A stretch of 64,000 nt of DNA from Longimicrobiales bacterium (GTDB lineage: Bacteria; Gemmatimonadota; Gemmatimonadetes; Longimicrobiales; Gaopeijiaceae), in NCBI GenBank assembly GCA_028284495.1, contig JANQRP010000035.1, positions 80,642 through 144,641 on the forward strand. The letters run 5' to 3'. Numbering within the stretch: position 1 is the stretch's first letter; every line of letters begins with the position of its first letter. Made by a program: the position numbers and the translations under genes. This document shows positions 1 through 11,697 of the stretch, piece after piece. The notes under the pieces were generated by a model. That model saw only the letters and a program-made list of their open reading frames with translations. It had not been told where the DNA came from and ran no database searches.

Positions 1-1
1 T

Positions 2-58
2 CTCTTCATCGACGGCACGCTCGATCTCGAGCAGGTCGACTTCATCCTGGACAACTGA
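2..58 (+). CDS. 3' end of an unidentified gene
   Basis: The window opens inside a reading frame that ends at a TGA at 56-58; the visible tail reads LFIDGTLDLEQVDFILDN. It is followed directly by a strong terminator hairpin, which supports it being the true end of a plus-strand gene. Eighteen residues are too few to name a family and I do not recognise the tail. Confidence 0.5.
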   Translation, partial: LFIDGTLDLEQVDFILDN

Positions 59-94
59 TGAAGTGATGGACGAGAAAGCCTCCTAGGAGGTTCG

Positions 95-128
95 CCCCCC
101 GTCCCGGGTCACCGGGGCGGGGGGTTTT
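95..128 (+). terminator. Rho-independent terminator
   Basis: Positions 95-107 pair with 112-124 in a 13-base-pair, almost all G:C stem with a 4-base loop (GTCA, 108-111), one T:G wobble, followed by TTTT at 125-128. The T-run lies on the plus strand, so it ends the upstream plus-strand gene; on the minus strand the stem could also help end the purine operon, whose last stop is at 195. A 12-base perfect palindrome (CCTCCTAGGAGG, 79-90) lies just before it. Confidence 0.85.
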
Positions 129-194
129 CTCGTTGTGGGCAGGCCCACACCGGGCGGCGTGGAGTGAGGAAGGAGGCCCCGCGTGGTGCGGCGA

Positions 195-1235
195 TCAGTC
201 CTCGGTGATCAGGCCGAGAAGGGCGAGCTCGCGGTCGACCGACGCGAGCAGATCCCACTTCCGATCGAGCGGAAGGAAGGCGTGCTCGAAGCCCGTCCGA
301 GTCACGGTGGCGAGTTCGCTCGGCGTGAACCCGAGGTGCCGGTGTGCGAGCTCGTACTCGCGGGTCAGGGTCGTGCCCGACACCAGCCGGTTGTCCGTCG
401 CCAGAGAGACCGGGATTCCGAGGTCGTAGTAGCGACGTACGGGATGCGCCGCGATGCTCGCGGCCACCCGGGTCTGCACGTTGGACGTGAGACAGACCTC
501 GAGGCAGATGCGGTGGTCGCGGACGTACCGCTCCAGCCCGGGGTCCTCGTGGAGACGCGTCCCGTGCCCGATCCGATGGGCCCGTCCCTCGATGAGTGCC
601 TGCCGGATGGAGTCGGTGCCCCAGGCCTCGCCCGCGTGCACGGTGCGGGAGAGGTCGCCGCGGGCGGCGACGGTGAACGCCTCCGCATGATGGGCGGCCG
701 GATGCCCCGCCTCGCCGGCCGCCAGATCGAAGGCGACGACGCCCTCATCCCGGTGGGCGACGGCGAGTTCGGCCAACTCGACCGAGGCGCGGGCTTCGAG
801 GTGCCGCAGCGCGCACACGATCACGCCCCACGAGACGCCGGTCTCGTCCGCGGCGCGCCGAAGTCCCCGGATGGGGGCCAGAAGCGCCTCGTCGAGGGCC
901 AGGCCACCTTCCCTATTCAGCAACGGACACCAGCGGACCTCCACGTGCCGGACGTTCTCGGCGTGGTGATCGAGAGCGAGTTCGTAGGCGATCCGCTCGA
1001 GGGCGTCCGCGTCCTGCATGACCGACAGGGTCCAGGCGAACCGCTCGAGGTACGCCTCGAGATCGGCCGCGTCGTTCGCCACCATCGCGCGCGCGAGCCC
1101 GTCGGAATCCTGCGCGGGTAGATCGACGCCGCGATCCCGCGCGAGCTCAAGCATCGTGTCGGGCCGCAGGCTTCCGTCCAGATGGACGTGGAGTTCGGCC
1201 TTCGGGAGCGCGCGCAGCAGGTCGGAGATGTTCAT
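195..1235 (-). CDS. add: Adenosine deaminase
   Basis: Purine salvage enzyme that hydrolyses adenosine to inosine and ammonia in the cytoplasm. The 346-residue protein has the expected zinc-enzyme motifs in order: HVHLDG at 16-21, HAGE at 200-203, HRIGHGT at 220-226 and ATDNRLVSGT around 279-288. TDN in place of the animal TDDP is, as I recall, the form common in actinobacterial-type bacterial enzymes. The ATG at 1235 is chosen because it places HVHLDG at the usual distance from the N-terminus; the frame is open further upstream but there it is antisense to nothing and overlaps purF. It is last in the purine operon, 55 bases after purF. Confidence 0.9.
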   Translation of the reverse strand: MNISDLLRALPKAELHVHLDGSLRPDTMLELARDRGVDLPAQDSDGLARAMVANDAADLEAYLERFAWTLSVMQDADALERIAYELALDHHAENVRHVEVRWCPLLNREGGLALDEALLAPIRGLRRAADETGVSWGVIVCALRHLEARASVELAELAVAHRDEGVVAFDLAAGEAGHPAAHHAEAFTVAARGDLSRTVHAGEAWGTDSIRQALIEGRAHRIGHGTRLHEDPGLERYVRDHRICLEVCLTSNVQTRVAASIAAHPVRRYYDLGIPVSLATDNRLVSGTTLTREYELAHRHLGFTPSELATVTRTGFEHAFLPLDRKWDLLASVDRELALLGLITED

Positions 1236-1290
1236 GCGGACGGCTCCCGGTCGGCCCACGGCGGGATGCACCGGACCCGCACCCGACCCA

Positions 1291-2742
1291 TCAGCAGATC
1301 GGCCCGCGGTTCCCCGGCGCGAAGCCCTTGTCCACGTCGACGAGGGGGGCCGGATAGTCACCCGAGAAGCAGGCGTCGCAGAACGGCCCGGCCTCCGAGA
1401 CCGCGTCGAGCATGCCGTCCAGCGAGAGGTAGCCGAGCGAGTCGAGGCCGAGTTCCTCCCGAATCTGCTGCACGTCGCGGGAGGAGCCGATGAGCTCCTC
1501 GCGCGAGGGCATGTCGATGCCGTAGAAGCACGGGTGCTGGACCGGGGGAGAGGCGATCCGCATGTGGACCTCCTTCGCGCCGGCGTTACGGAAGAACTTC
1601 GCGAGCGACCGCGACGTGGTCCCACGGACGAGCGAGTCGTCCACGACGATGATCCGCTTCCCGTCCACCACCTCGCGCACCGGGTTGTACTTCATGCGGG
1701 CGCCGAAGTCGCGATCGGCCTGGGACGGCTTGATGAACGTCCGCCCCACGTAGTGGTTCCGGAGCAGCCCCAGCTCGTATGGGATGCCGCTTTCCTCGGC
1801 ATAGCCCAGCGCCGAGGAGTTCGCGGAGTCCGGTACCGGAATGACGCATTCGGCCTCGACGGGATGCTCCCGAGCGAGTTGCCGGCCGAAGCGACGCCTC
1901 GCGCGGTCCACGCTCACACCCCAGAGGCGCGAGTCGGGCCGTGCGAAGTACACGAGTTCGAAGACGCAGGGGGCGTGGCGGTCGGCCGGCTCGAGCGGGC
2001 GCAGGTTCTGGACGACGCCGTCTCGGATCTTCAGCACCTCGCCCGGCTCCACGTCACGCACGTAGTCCGCCCCGACGATGTCGAGCGCGCACGTCTCCGA
2101 TGCCACCACGGCGCCGTCGCCGAGGCGGCCCAGGACGAGCGGTCGGAAGCCCCTCGAGTCCCGTGCGGCATACAGCGTGTCCGCCACGGAGAACACGATC
2201 GAGAAGGACCCCTCGAGGTGGGAGAGCGCGTCGTCCACCTTGTGGTCGATCGTTTCGTGCCGTGAGCGCGCCATGAGGTGGACGATCACCTCCGAGTCGT
2301 TGGTCGACTGGAAGATGGCGCCGTCCTCGACGAGCCGTCGGCGGAGGTCGATCGCGTTGGTGAGGTTTCCGTTGTGAGACACGGCGAGGTCGCCGTCTGC
2401 GTAGGTGGCCACGATCGGCTGCGCGTTCCGCGCGCCTCCGCCACCGGCGGTCGAGTAGCGCACGTGGCCAAGCGCCGTCGAGCCCACCAGTCGCTGGATC
2501 GCTTCGGGGCCGAAGACGTCCGAAACGAGGCCGAGGTCCTTGTGCACCCGGGCCGTGCCGTCATCGTCCACCGCGACGATGCCGGCCGCCTCCTGTCCAC
2601 GGTGCTGAAGCGAATAGAGCCCGAGGAACGCGAACTCGGCGGCGTTCGGCACACCCGAGAAGCCTACGACTCCGCACTCCTCGTGGGGACGGTCGTCCGC
2701 GTCCGCTGGGCGGATCGCCTGGACGGTGGAGAGAGGCTTCAC
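1291..2742 (-). CDS. purF: Amidophosphoribosyltransferase
   Basis: Catalyses the first committed step of purine synthesis, making 5-phosphoribosylamine from PRPP and glutamine. It is of the Bacillus type: a short propeptide precedes the nucleophile Cys23 in HEECGVVGF, which would be exposed by self-cleavage. Cysteines in APCVFELVYF, PPVQHPCFYG and CDACFSGDYP match the four ligands of the structural [4Fe-4S] cluster of that type. The PRPP-binding loop reads IIVVDDSLVRGTT. No ATG fits, so the GTG at 2742 is taken as start (483 residues), 29 bases after purL; a longer frame would run into purL. Confidence 0.92.
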   Translation of the reverse strand: MKPLSTVQAIRPADADDRPHEECGVVGFSGVPNAAEFAFLGLYSLQHRGQEAAGIVAVDDDGTARVHKDLGLVSDVFGPEAIQRLVGSTALGHVRYSTAGGGGARNAQPIVATYADGDLAVSHNGNLTNAIDLRRRLVEDGAIFQSTNDSEVIVHLMARSRHETIDHKVDDALSHLEGSFSIVFSVADTLYAARDSRGFRPLVLGRLGDGAVVASETCALDIVGADYVRDVEPGEVLKIRDGVVQNLRPLEPADRHAPCVFELVYFARPDSRLWGVSVDRARRRFGRQLAREHPVEAECVIPVPDSANSSALGYAEESGIPYELGLLRNHYVGRTFIKPSQADRDFGARMKYNPVREVVDGKRIIVVDDSLVRGTTSRSLAKFFRNAGAKEVHMRIASPPVQHPCFYGIDMPSREELIGSSRDVQQIREELGLDSLGYLSLDGMLDAVSEAGPFCDACFSGDYPAPLVDVDKGFAPGNRGPIC

Positions 2743-2771
2743 CTGAGGTTCACTCGTGGGCGGAAGACGGA

Positions 2772-5104
<2,333 letters not shown>

Positions 5105-5108
<4 letters not shown>

Positions 5109-5812
5109 CGGCCCGCTCCGGCGCCCGCGGCGAGCGAGGCGACGAGCGACTCGAACAGCGGAACTCCGTCCTCGGACCCGAGCAGCGCCTCCATCGCGCG
5201 TTCGGGATGCGGCATCATGCCCATGACGTTCCCGGACTCGTTCACGATGCCCGCGATGTTGGCGGTGGATCCGTTCGGGTTGGAGTCGGACGTCGCCTCG
5301 CCGTGCGCGTCCACATAGCGGAAGAGGACGAGGTTCTCGCCCTCGAGGTGGGCGAGGGTCTCCTCGTCCGCGCGGTAGTTCCCCTCGGCGTGTGCGAGCG
5401 GCACACGGATCACCTGGCCCGGCGAATACGCACTCGTGAACGGCGTGTCCGTGCGCTCGACCCGCATCCGGCAGTCCTCGCTCTGGAAACGGAGGCTCTC
5501 GTTCCGGATGAGCGCGCCCGGCAGAAGGCCGGCCTCACAGAGGATCTGGAAGCCGTTGCAGATGCCGACGACCGGCCCGCCCGACGCGGCGAAGGACACG
5601 ACGTCCTCCATGATCGGGCTGAACCGCGCGATCGCGCCGGCCCGCAGGTAGTCGCCGTAGCTGAACCCGCCCGAAAGCATCACGGCGTCGATGCCGTCGA
5701 GGTCGCGGTCACGATGCCAGCGGAACTCGGGGTTTCCGCCGACCTGCTTCACCGCCTGGTAGAGATCGTAGTCGCAGTTGGACCCGGGAAAGGTGACGAC
5801 GGCGACCCGCAT
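5105..5812 (-). CDS. purQ: Phosphoribosylformylglycinamidine synthase glutaminase subunit PurQ
   Basis: Class I glutamine amidotransferase that releases ammonia for PurL. The 235-residue protein begins [16 protein letters not shown], has the nucleophile cysteine in [20 protein letters not shown] and the His/Glu end of the triad in [10 protein letters not shown]. The start at 5812 shares a base with the purS stop (TGATG), and the stop overlaps the purL start, so purS-purQ-purL form one coupled unit encoding the three parts of the enzyme. Confidence 0.95.
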
Positions 5813-6084
5813 CAGCCGGCCTCCGTCGTGCCCGTCTCGACCCGGTCGATCTCGAAGTTCTCGGTCACCGGATTCGCCAGGAGCTTCTCGCACATCGCCG
5901 TCGCCTCGGCGCGGGCCGCCTCCTCGGAGTCCGCCTCGAGCTCGAGGTGGATCGCCTTGCCGACCCGCACGTCATCCACGTCGGACCAGCCGAGGGAGTG
6001 GAGGGCGTGGTGGATGGCTTTTCCCTGCGGATCGAGGATGCCGGGGCGGGGAGTCACTCGAATCTCGAGGCGGTACGTCGTCAC
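5812..6084 (-). CDS. purS: Phosphoribosylformylglycinamidine synthase subunit PurS
   Basis: Small structural subunit that links PurL and PurQ in the multi-subunit FGAM synthase. The 90-residue product starts [24 protein letters not shown], typical of PurS, with the conserved [14 protein letters not shown] strand and a C-terminal [17 protein letters not shown]. It starts in a 4-base ATGA overlap with the pssA stop and ends sharing one base with purQ. Confidence 0.93.
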   Translation of the reverse strand: MTTYRLEIRVTPRPGILDPQGKAIHHALHSLGWSDVDDVRVGKAIHLELEADSEEAARAEATAMCEKLLANPVTENFEIDRVETGTTEAG

Positions 6085-6953
6085 GCGTCGTTCTCCGGGG
6101 AGAAACGCCCGGATCTGGCCGGGCCGGGGTTGATTTCACCGTAGTCCACCGCCCGCGCCGACACGTCGTCGTAGTCCTCCTCCTCCTCGTCGAGGAGGGG
6201 GTCACGCTCGGGGAGCCGCTCCAGCAGTCCGAACAGGACCGACTTGAGCAGACCCCACGTCACGTACAGGACGAGAGCGGAGAAGAAGTAGTATCGCGGA
6301 ATCGTGACGGCGAGGAAGAGCAGGGTGAGGATCCACGCCGTGGTGAGGAGACCCTTCCGCGTCCGGAAGCCGATGCGGGGTACCTTGGCGTACGGCACGT
6401 GGCTCATCAGGAGCACGCCGAGCAGCACCATACCGATCCCCACGATGTCTTCCCACGGCCAGTCCACGAGCCAGGTCTGGAAGAAGGGTGTGAGGCTGAA
6501 CGGGTACCACGACGCGATGAGCATGCCCGCGGCAGGCGAGGGGAGCCCGTTGAAGTGGCTTCGCGCCTCGCCGCCCTGCTCGACGTTGAATCGGGCGAGC
6601 CGCACCACGACCGCGGTCACGTAGACGTACGACAGCGCCCAGCTCCAGCCCGCGTCGAAGAAGAAGATCTCGTACGCGATGATGCCGGGCGCGACGCCGA
6701 AGGAGATCGCGTCCACCAGCGAGTCCAGCTCGGCGCCGAAGCGGGACCCGGTCCTCGTGAACCGCGCGACCCGGCCGTCCAGCATGTCCAGAATCCCGGC
6801 GATGATGATGAACCATCCGGCCCATTCGAAGTCGCCGCGGGTCGCCGCGACGATGCCGTAGATCCCGAAGAACAGGTTTCCGAGCGTGAACGCCGACGGA
6901 AGGATGATGATGCCCCGCTGCATGCGGGGCTCGGGCCGGCGGCGGTCGATCAT
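6081..6953 (-). CDS. pssA: CDP-diacylglycerol--serine O-phosphatidyltransferase (phosphatidylserine synthase)
   Basis: Integral membrane CDP-alcohol phosphatidyltransferase making phosphatidylserine, the precursor of phosphatidylethanolamine. The 290-residue protein starts LPSAFTLGNLFFGIYGIVA after a short basic leader and carries the family signature as DMLDGRVARFTRTGSRFGAELDSLVD (D-G-x2-A-R-x8-G-x3-D-x3-D). About eight hydrophobic segments follow, then an acidic tail rich in Glu/Asp. It sits between purC and purS with ATGA overlaps on both sides, so a lipid-synthesis gene is translationally coupled inside a purine operon. I see no separate promoter for it and no decarboxylase next to it. 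Confidence 0.9.
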   Translation of the reverse strand: MIDRRRPEPRMQRGIIILPSAFTLGNLFFGIYGIVAATRGDFEWAGWFIIIAGILDMLDGRVARFTRTGSRFGAELDSLVDAISFGVAPGIIAYEIFFFDAGWSWALSYVYVTAVVVRLARFNVEQGGEARSHFNGLPSPAAGMLIASWYPFSLTPFFQTWLVDWPWEDIVGIGMVLLGVLLMSHVPYAKVPRIGFRTRKGLLTTAWILTLLFLAVTIPRYYFFSALVLYVTWGLLKSVLFGLLERLPERDPLLDEEEEDYDDVSARAVDYGEINPGPARSGRFSPENDA

Positions 6954-7906
6954 GACGTGGCGCCCGACGTCGGAGGGCTCCAGTCGTCGAGGTCGACCCC
7001 CGTGACCCGCCGGAACGCCTCCAGGTAGCGGGCGGTTGCGGCGTCCACCACATCGCCCGGGAGGTTCGGTGGCGGGGGCTGCTTGTCCCAGTCGTCGAGC
7101 GCGTCGAGCCAGTCGCGGATCGGCTGCTTGTCGAGCGACGGCTGGCCACGGCCCGGCTCCCACGACTCCTCCGGCCAGAAACGTGACGAGTCGGGGGTCA
7201 TGACCTCGTCGATGAGAACCACCCGGCCCGCCTCGTCGAGTCCGAACTCGAACTTGGTGTCGGCGAGGATGATCCCGCCCAGGCGCAGCGCGTCGCGGCC
7301 GAAGGCGTAGATCTCGAGGGCGCGGCGGCGGAGCTCGCCGGCGAGGTCCTCTCCGAGCAGGGAGACGACGTGATCGAAGGTGATGTTCTCGTCGTGCCCC
7401 TCCTGCGCCTTGGTGGCGGGCGAGAAGATCGGCGGGTCGAGCGGGTCGCTCTCGCGAAGCCCCGACGGAAGCGGCTCGCCCGCGAGGGTGCCGCTGTCGC
7501 GGTACTCCCGCCACGCGGATCCCGAGAGGTAGCCGCGTACCACGCATTCCACGAGCACCGGTTCGGTCCGCAGGACGAGCATCGCGCAGCGCGACCAGGC
7601 GTCGCGGGACGCGGCGAGCTCCGGGTGCGCGGCGACGATCTCGTCGTCGTGCGCGGTGATGAGGTGGTGCCGGAGGCCGAGTTCCCGGTGGAGGCGGTCG
7701 AGCCACCAGACGGTGATCTGCGTCAGGACCTCGCCCTTCCGCGGTATGGGCTGAGGCAGCACGACGTCGAAGGCGCTGACCCGGTCGGACGCGACCATGA
7801 GCAGGCGGTCCGGCCCGACCGCGTACACGTCGCGCACCTTCCCGCGCCGGAAGAGGGGAAGATCGATCGTGTGGGGCCGGCGCGTGTGCGCGTTGTCCCC
7901 GCTCAT
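6950..7906 (-). CDS. purC: Phosphoribosylaminoimidazole-succinocarboxamide synthase
   Basis: SAICAR synthase, joining CAIR and aspartate with ATP. The 318-residue protein shows FRRGKVRDVYAVGPDRLLMVASDRVSAFD at the N-terminus, VECVVRGYLSGSAW in the middle and the two signature regions ATKAQEGHDENI and LADTKFEFGLDE. The size fits the longer, single-domain form. Start and stop both lie in ATGA overlaps (with purB upstream and pssA downstream). PurC and PurB act on consecutive substrates and are adjacent here. Confidence 0.95.
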   Translation of the reverse strand: MSGDNAHTRRPHTIDLPLFRRGKVRDVYAVGPDRLLMVASDRVSAFDVVLPQPIPRKGEVLTQITVWWLDRLHRELGLRHHLITAHDDEIVAAHPELAASRDAWSRCAMLVLRTEPVLVECVVRGYLSGSAWREYRDSGTLAGEPLPSGLRESDPLDPPIFSPATKAQEGHDENITFDHVVSLLGEDLAGELRRRALEIYAFGRDALRLGGIILADTKFEFGLDEAGRVVLIDEVMTPDSSRFWPEESWEPGRGQPSLDKQPIRDWLDALDDWDKQPPPPNLPGDVVDAATARYLEAFRRVTGVDLDDWSPPTSGATS

Positions 7907-9342
7907 ACCCGAACCTCCGGAGGCCCGACGCGGTCGCGGGCTCCGGCGAGATGTCGGTCGAGCACGGGCCGTACCGTGTCCTCGAGCATCCGGTCCACCT
8001 GCTCGGGTGCCCGACCGACGAACCGCTGCCCGTCGATGAGCGCGTGGATCCGGTCCGCCGACATGCCGAAGGCGTCGTCGGACGCGATCCGCTCGACGAG
8101 ATCCGAAGGCCGACCGGCCTTCATCTCTCCCGCCGCGGCCAGGGCGTGCCGACGGATGCGCTCGTGCAGGTCCTGCCGGTCTCCGCCGGCCTTCGTCGCC
8201 TGCATGAGGAGCGTCTCGGTGGCCATGAAGGGCAGGTGTTCGGCGAGGTTCTTCGCGATTACCGCGGGATTCACCACGAGCCCGCGCGCCACGTTCTCGG
8301 CCAGGACGAGCGCGCCATCGAGCGCGAGGTAGGCGTCCGGGATCGACAGTCGACGATTGGCCGAGTCGTCGAGCGTCCGCTCGAGCCACTGGGTCGCGGC
8401 GGTGAACGCCGGATCCTGCGCGAGCACGATGACGTGGCGGGCCAGGGCACCGATCCGCTCGGCCCGCATCGGATTGCGCTTGTACGGCATGGCGCTGGAG
8501 CCGATCTGCTCGGACTCCCACGGTTCCTCGACCTCGCGGAGGTGCGCGAGGATGCGCCAGTCGTGCGACATCTTCGAAATGGACGTCGCGATGCCGGCGA
8601 GCGTCGACTGCAGGGCCTGGTCCACCTTCCGCGTGTAGGTCTGCCCGGACACGGGGTACGTCTCGCGGAATCCCATACGCTCCCCGACGGCGCGGTCCAG
8701 CGCATCCACCTTGTCGTGGTCGCCCAGGAGCTCGAGGAACGAGGCCTGCGTGCCAGTGGTGCCGCGCACACCGCGGAACCGGAGCGTGTCGAGGCGGAAG
8801 TCGAGCTCCTCCACGTCGAGCACCAGATCCTGCAGCCAGAGCGTGCACCGCTTGCCCACCGTGGTCGGCTGCGCGGGCTGGAAGTGCGTGTAGCCGAGCG
8901 TCGGGAGGTCGCGGTACTCCCGCGCGAACGCCGCGAGCGCCTCGATGCACAGCACCACGCGGTCCCGGATCAGCTGGAGGGCATCGCGATGCAGGATGAG
9001 GTCGGTATTGTCGCCGATGAAGGCGGAGGTGGCGCCGAGGTGGATGATCCCGGCGGCCGCGGGCGCGTCGTCTCCGAACAGGTGGACGTGCGCCATCACG
9101 TCGTGCCGGAACCGCTTCTCGTACTCCGCCGCCTTGCCGAGGTCGATCGAGTCGAGCGCGCCCCGCATCTGCTCGATCGCGTCGTCCGGGATGTCGAGCC
9201 CGACCTCGCGCTCGCTCTCGGCCAGGGCCAGCCAGAGCCGTCGCCAGGTACCGTACCTGTGCGCCGGCGAGAAGACCCTCTGCATCTCGCGCGATGCGTA
9301 GCGGTCGGTGAGGGGGTGGCTGTAGCGGTTCGGGTCGGTCAT
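7903..9342 (-). CDS. purB: Adenylosuccinate lyase
   Basis: Fumarate-releasing lyase acting twice in purine synthesis: on SAICAR and on adenylosuccinate. The 479-residue protein has the superfamily signature as SSAMPYKRNPMRAERI, plus TDLILHRDA and YTHFQPAQPTTVGKR, and GTTGTQASFLELLGDHDKV. The ATG at 9342 gives a normal N-terminus (MTDPNRYSHPLTDRYAS). It begins 61 bases after the protease gene and ends in an ATGA overlap with purC. Confidence 0.95.
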   Translation of the reverse strand: MTDPNRYSHPLTDRYASREMQRVFSPAHRYGTWRRLWLALAESEREVGLDIPDDAIEQMRGALDSIDLGKAAEYEKRFRHDVMAHVHLFGDDAPAAAGIIHLGATSAFIGDNTDLILHRDALQLIRDRVVLCIEALAAFAREYRDLPTLGYTHFQPAQPTTVGKRCTLWLQDLVLDVEELDFRLDTLRFRGVRGTTGTQASFLELLGDHDKVDALDRAVGERMGFRETYPVSGQTYTRKVDQALQSTLAGIATSISKMSHDWRILAHLREVEEPWESEQIGSSAMPYKRNPMRAERIGALARHVIVLAQDPAFTAATQWLERTLDDSANRRLSIPDAYLALDGALVLAENVARGLVVNPAVIAKNLAEHLPFMATETLLMQATKAGGDRQDLHERIRRHALAAAGEMKAGRPSDLVERIASDDAFGMSADRIHALIDGQRFVGRAPEQVDRMLEDTVRPVLDRHLAGARDRVGPPEVRV

Positions 9343-9403
9343 GGGGCGTCGTGGAGAGCGGCCGGTGCGCTGGTGCGCGGGGGGCGAGCCGCGGACACGC
9401 GCC

Positions 9404-10942
9404 TCACCGCCAGACGAAGCGGCTGGTGGTCGTGTAGCCGCCCCGCTCGTAGACGAGCTCGATGGTGCGACCGCGGTAGTCGGCACGGATCTCGGCGAAG
9501 AGCTCGGCTGCCTGCTCGGCGCTCGTCACGCGGGCGCGGCCGACTCCCGCCACCCCGATGCCCTGCAGGACGTCGCCCTGGCGCAGGCCGAGCGCCTGCG
9601 AGAGCTCGGCCGAGATGCCGGTGATGAGTGCGCCCTGCTCCGAGAGGACGCCCCGCTCGCTCGCGATGGCGGGTGTGACGGAGACCATCTCGAGGTCTTC
9701 GATCGCCTCGACCCGCTCGGCGCTCATCGACGGAAGCGTTCCGGCGATGAGGCGGATGGGGGTGCTCTGGCCCTCGACCTCCAGCGTGAGCTCGTCGCCG
9801 GGGCGGGCGTCGAGGGTCGCGTCCTCCCAGTCGAGCGGCGCGAGGACGCGCCGTCCGTCCACCGTGAGGATCCGCCGTCCGGCCCGCAGGCCCGCGCGGG
9901 CCGCCGGCGAGTCGCCGAGAACGCGACTGACGAGGACGCCGCGCGTCCGACCCCAGACGTCCGCCTCGGCGGCCTCGACGTCGATGCCGAGCCAGGCCCG
10001 GCGCACCTCGCCGTGCGTGAGGATCTCCTCGGCGATGCCGAGGGCACGGTCGATCGGGATCGCGAAGCCGAGACCCTCGCTGCCGCCGGAGCGGGAGAAG
10101 ATCGCCGTGTTCACACCGACCACCTGCCCGAGGACGTTGACCAGCGGTCCACCCGAATTGCCGGGGTTGATCGCCGCGTCGGTCTGGATCATCCCGAGCT
10201 GCAGGCTCTCGTCGCCACCCTGCGGGATGATGTGGCGCCCCGTGGCGCTCACCACGCCGGTGGTGACGCTCGGCTCGGAGTTGGCGATGAGGTTGCCGAA
10301 GGGATTCCCGATCGCCACGACCCATTCGCCGATGTACAGCTGGCGCGAGGTGCCGAGCGGTATCTCGGGGAGAGCAGCCTCGGTGTCGACGCGCAGGACG
10401 GCCACGTCGGTGAGCGCGTCGGAGCCGACGACCTCGGCGGGATAGTCGTTCCCGTCCGGGAGCGTGACCTGGACGCGCTCCGCGCCTCTCACGACATGCT
10501 CGTTGGTGAGAAGGATCCCGGCGTCCCCGTCGATCACGAAGCCGGACCCGTAGCTGGCCGCGCGTTCGGTGCGGGGGCGCATCATGTCGAAGATCGATCG
10601 CGAGCGGACCTCGCGGCTGCTGATCACGCTGATGGTCGCCACACCCGGCGCGACCCGACTCGCGGCCCGCACGATCGCCGTCCGGCGGGACTCGTCGACC
10701 GACTGGCCGGCGGCGTCCTGAGGTCGCTGCCCGACATCGTCGGACGCGCCGAGGCTCTCATCGGCGATGCCGAGGGCGGGCTCGCCGGCCTCGGGCTCGA
10801 AGTCCGCCGGTGTCTCGATCTCGAACCGCGGAGTGGCCGTGGCGTCCCCGGGCGCCGGGACGGCCATCGCCATCCCGTCGTCGTCGGGACCGCACGACGC
10901 CAGCGCGAGCGTCGCGAGGAGCAGGCCTGAGAGTCGCTTCAT
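9404..10942 (-). CDS. DegP/HtrA-like serine protease, putative lipoprotein
   Basis: Envelope protein-quality protease. The N-terminus MKRLSGLLLATLALASC is a lipoprotein signal with the lipobox LASC, so it is probably anchored in the envelope. A trypsin-like domain follows with His in LLTNEHVV, Asp in LTDVAVLRVD and Ser in NPGNSGGPLV; then two PDZ-like regions, near GVLVSRVLGDSPAARAGLRAG and ITGISAELSQALGLRQGD. The ATG at 10942 is preferred because GGAGG stands 6 bases upstream; a TTG 27 bases earlier, overlapping the transaldolase stop, is the alternative. A long low-complexity acidic linker separates the lipobox from the protease domain. Confidence 0.88.
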   Translation of the reverse strand: MKRLSGLLLATLALASCGPDDDGMAMAVPAPGDATATPRFEIETPADFEPEAGEPALGIADESLGASDDVGQRPQDAAGQSVDESRRTAIVRAASRVAPGVATISVISSREVRSRSIFDMMRPRTERAASYGSGFVIDGDAGILLTNEHVVRGAERVQVTLPDGNDYPAEVVGSDALTDVAVLRVDTEAALPEIPLGTSRQLYIGEWVVAIGNPFGNLIANSEPSVTTGVVSATGRHIIPQGGDESLQLGMIQTDAAINPGNSGGPLVNVLGQVVGVNTAIFSRSGGSEGLGFAIPIDRALGIAEEILTHGEVRRAWLGIDVEAAEADVWGRTRGVLVSRVLGDSPAARAGLRAGRRILTVDGRRVLAPLDWEDATLDARPGDELTLEVEGQSTPIRLIAGTLPSMSAERVEAIEDLEMVSVTPAIASERGVLSEQGALITGISAELSQALGLRQGDVLQGIGVAGVGRARVTSAEQAAELFAEIRADYRGRTIELVYERGGYTTTSRFVWR

Positions 10943-10965
10943 CGCCGTCCTCCGCGGGCGATCGG

Positions 10966-11622
10966 TCAAAGCTCCTTGCCGGTCGACTTCCAGTCGGCGA
11001 GGAACGCTTCGAGCCCCTTGTCCGTGAGCGGGTGCTTCAGCAGCTGGTACAGCACTTTCGGCGGCAGGGTCGCGCAGTCCGCGCCGATCGTCATGGACTC
11101 GACCATGTGGAGCGGGTGGCGGATCGAGGCGGCGAGGATCTGCGTGTCGATCCCGTAGTTGTCGTACACCTGCCGGATCTGGGCGATCAGCTCCATTCCC
11201 TCGCCGCCGATGTCGTCGAGCCGGCCGATGAAGGGAGAGATGTACGTCGCCCCGGCCTTGGCCGCGAGGAGCGCCTGGGGTGCGGAAAAGCAGAGCGTGA
11301 CATTGGTCTTCACACCCTTCGACGTGAGCGCCCGGCAGGCTCGCAGCCCATCCTCGGTCAGCGGGAGCTTCACGACGATGTTGTCCGCCAGCGCCGCCAG
11401 CCGCGTGCCCTCCTCGACCATTCCCTCGGCGTCCAGCGCGACCACCTCGGCGGACACCGGACCGTCGACGGCGTCGCAGATCGCCATGAAGGTGTCCTGC
11501 GGATCGCCGTCACCCGCCACCTTCGCCATGAGCGACGGGTTCGTCGTCACGCCGTCGATGAGTCCGGCATCGGCGGCGCGGCGGATTTCGGAGACTTCGG
11601 CGGTGTCGAGGAAGATCTTCAT
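10966..11622 (-). CDS. tal: Transaldolase (fructose-6-phosphate aldolase-like, short type)
   Basis: Pentose phosphate pathway enzyme moving a dihydroxyacetone unit between sugar phosphates. The 218-residue product is of the short transaldolase/FSA family: [28 protein letters not shown], the Schiff-base lysine in [13 protein letters not shown], then [35 protein letters not shown] and [11 protein letters not shown]. It lies 75 bases after truA and 23 before the protease gene. Family members with this look are usually transaldolases rather than fructose-6-phosphate aldolases, but sequence alone does not settle that. Confidence 0.92.
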   Translation of the reverse strand: MKIFLDTAEVSEIRRAADAGLIDGVTTNPSLMAKVAGDGDPQDTFMAICDAVDGPVSAEVVALDAEGMVEEGTRLAALADNIVVKLPLTEDGLRACRALTSKGVKTNVTLCFSAPQALLAAKAGATYISPFIGRLDDIGGEGMELIAQIRQVYDNYGIDTQILAASIRHPLHMVESMTIGADCATLPPKVLYQLLKHPLTDKGLEAFLADWKSTGKEL

Positions 11623-11697
11623 CGGGGCTCGGGCGGTCGGGTCGAAGGGGCGTGTCGGCGCTGCACCGGGATCTCCGAAGCTCCCGCTCCGGAGACA

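Noticed and set aside
195..1625. Extended 476-codon version of add
   Set aside because: The extra 130 codons lie inside purF in another frame and carry no conserved sequence; adenosine deaminase begins at the ATG at 1235.
9404..10969. TTG at 10969 as start of the protease, overlapping the transaldolase stop
   Set aside because: The ATG at 10942 has a GGAGG site at ideal distance and gives a proper lipoprotein signal; the TTG would add nine residues in front of it.
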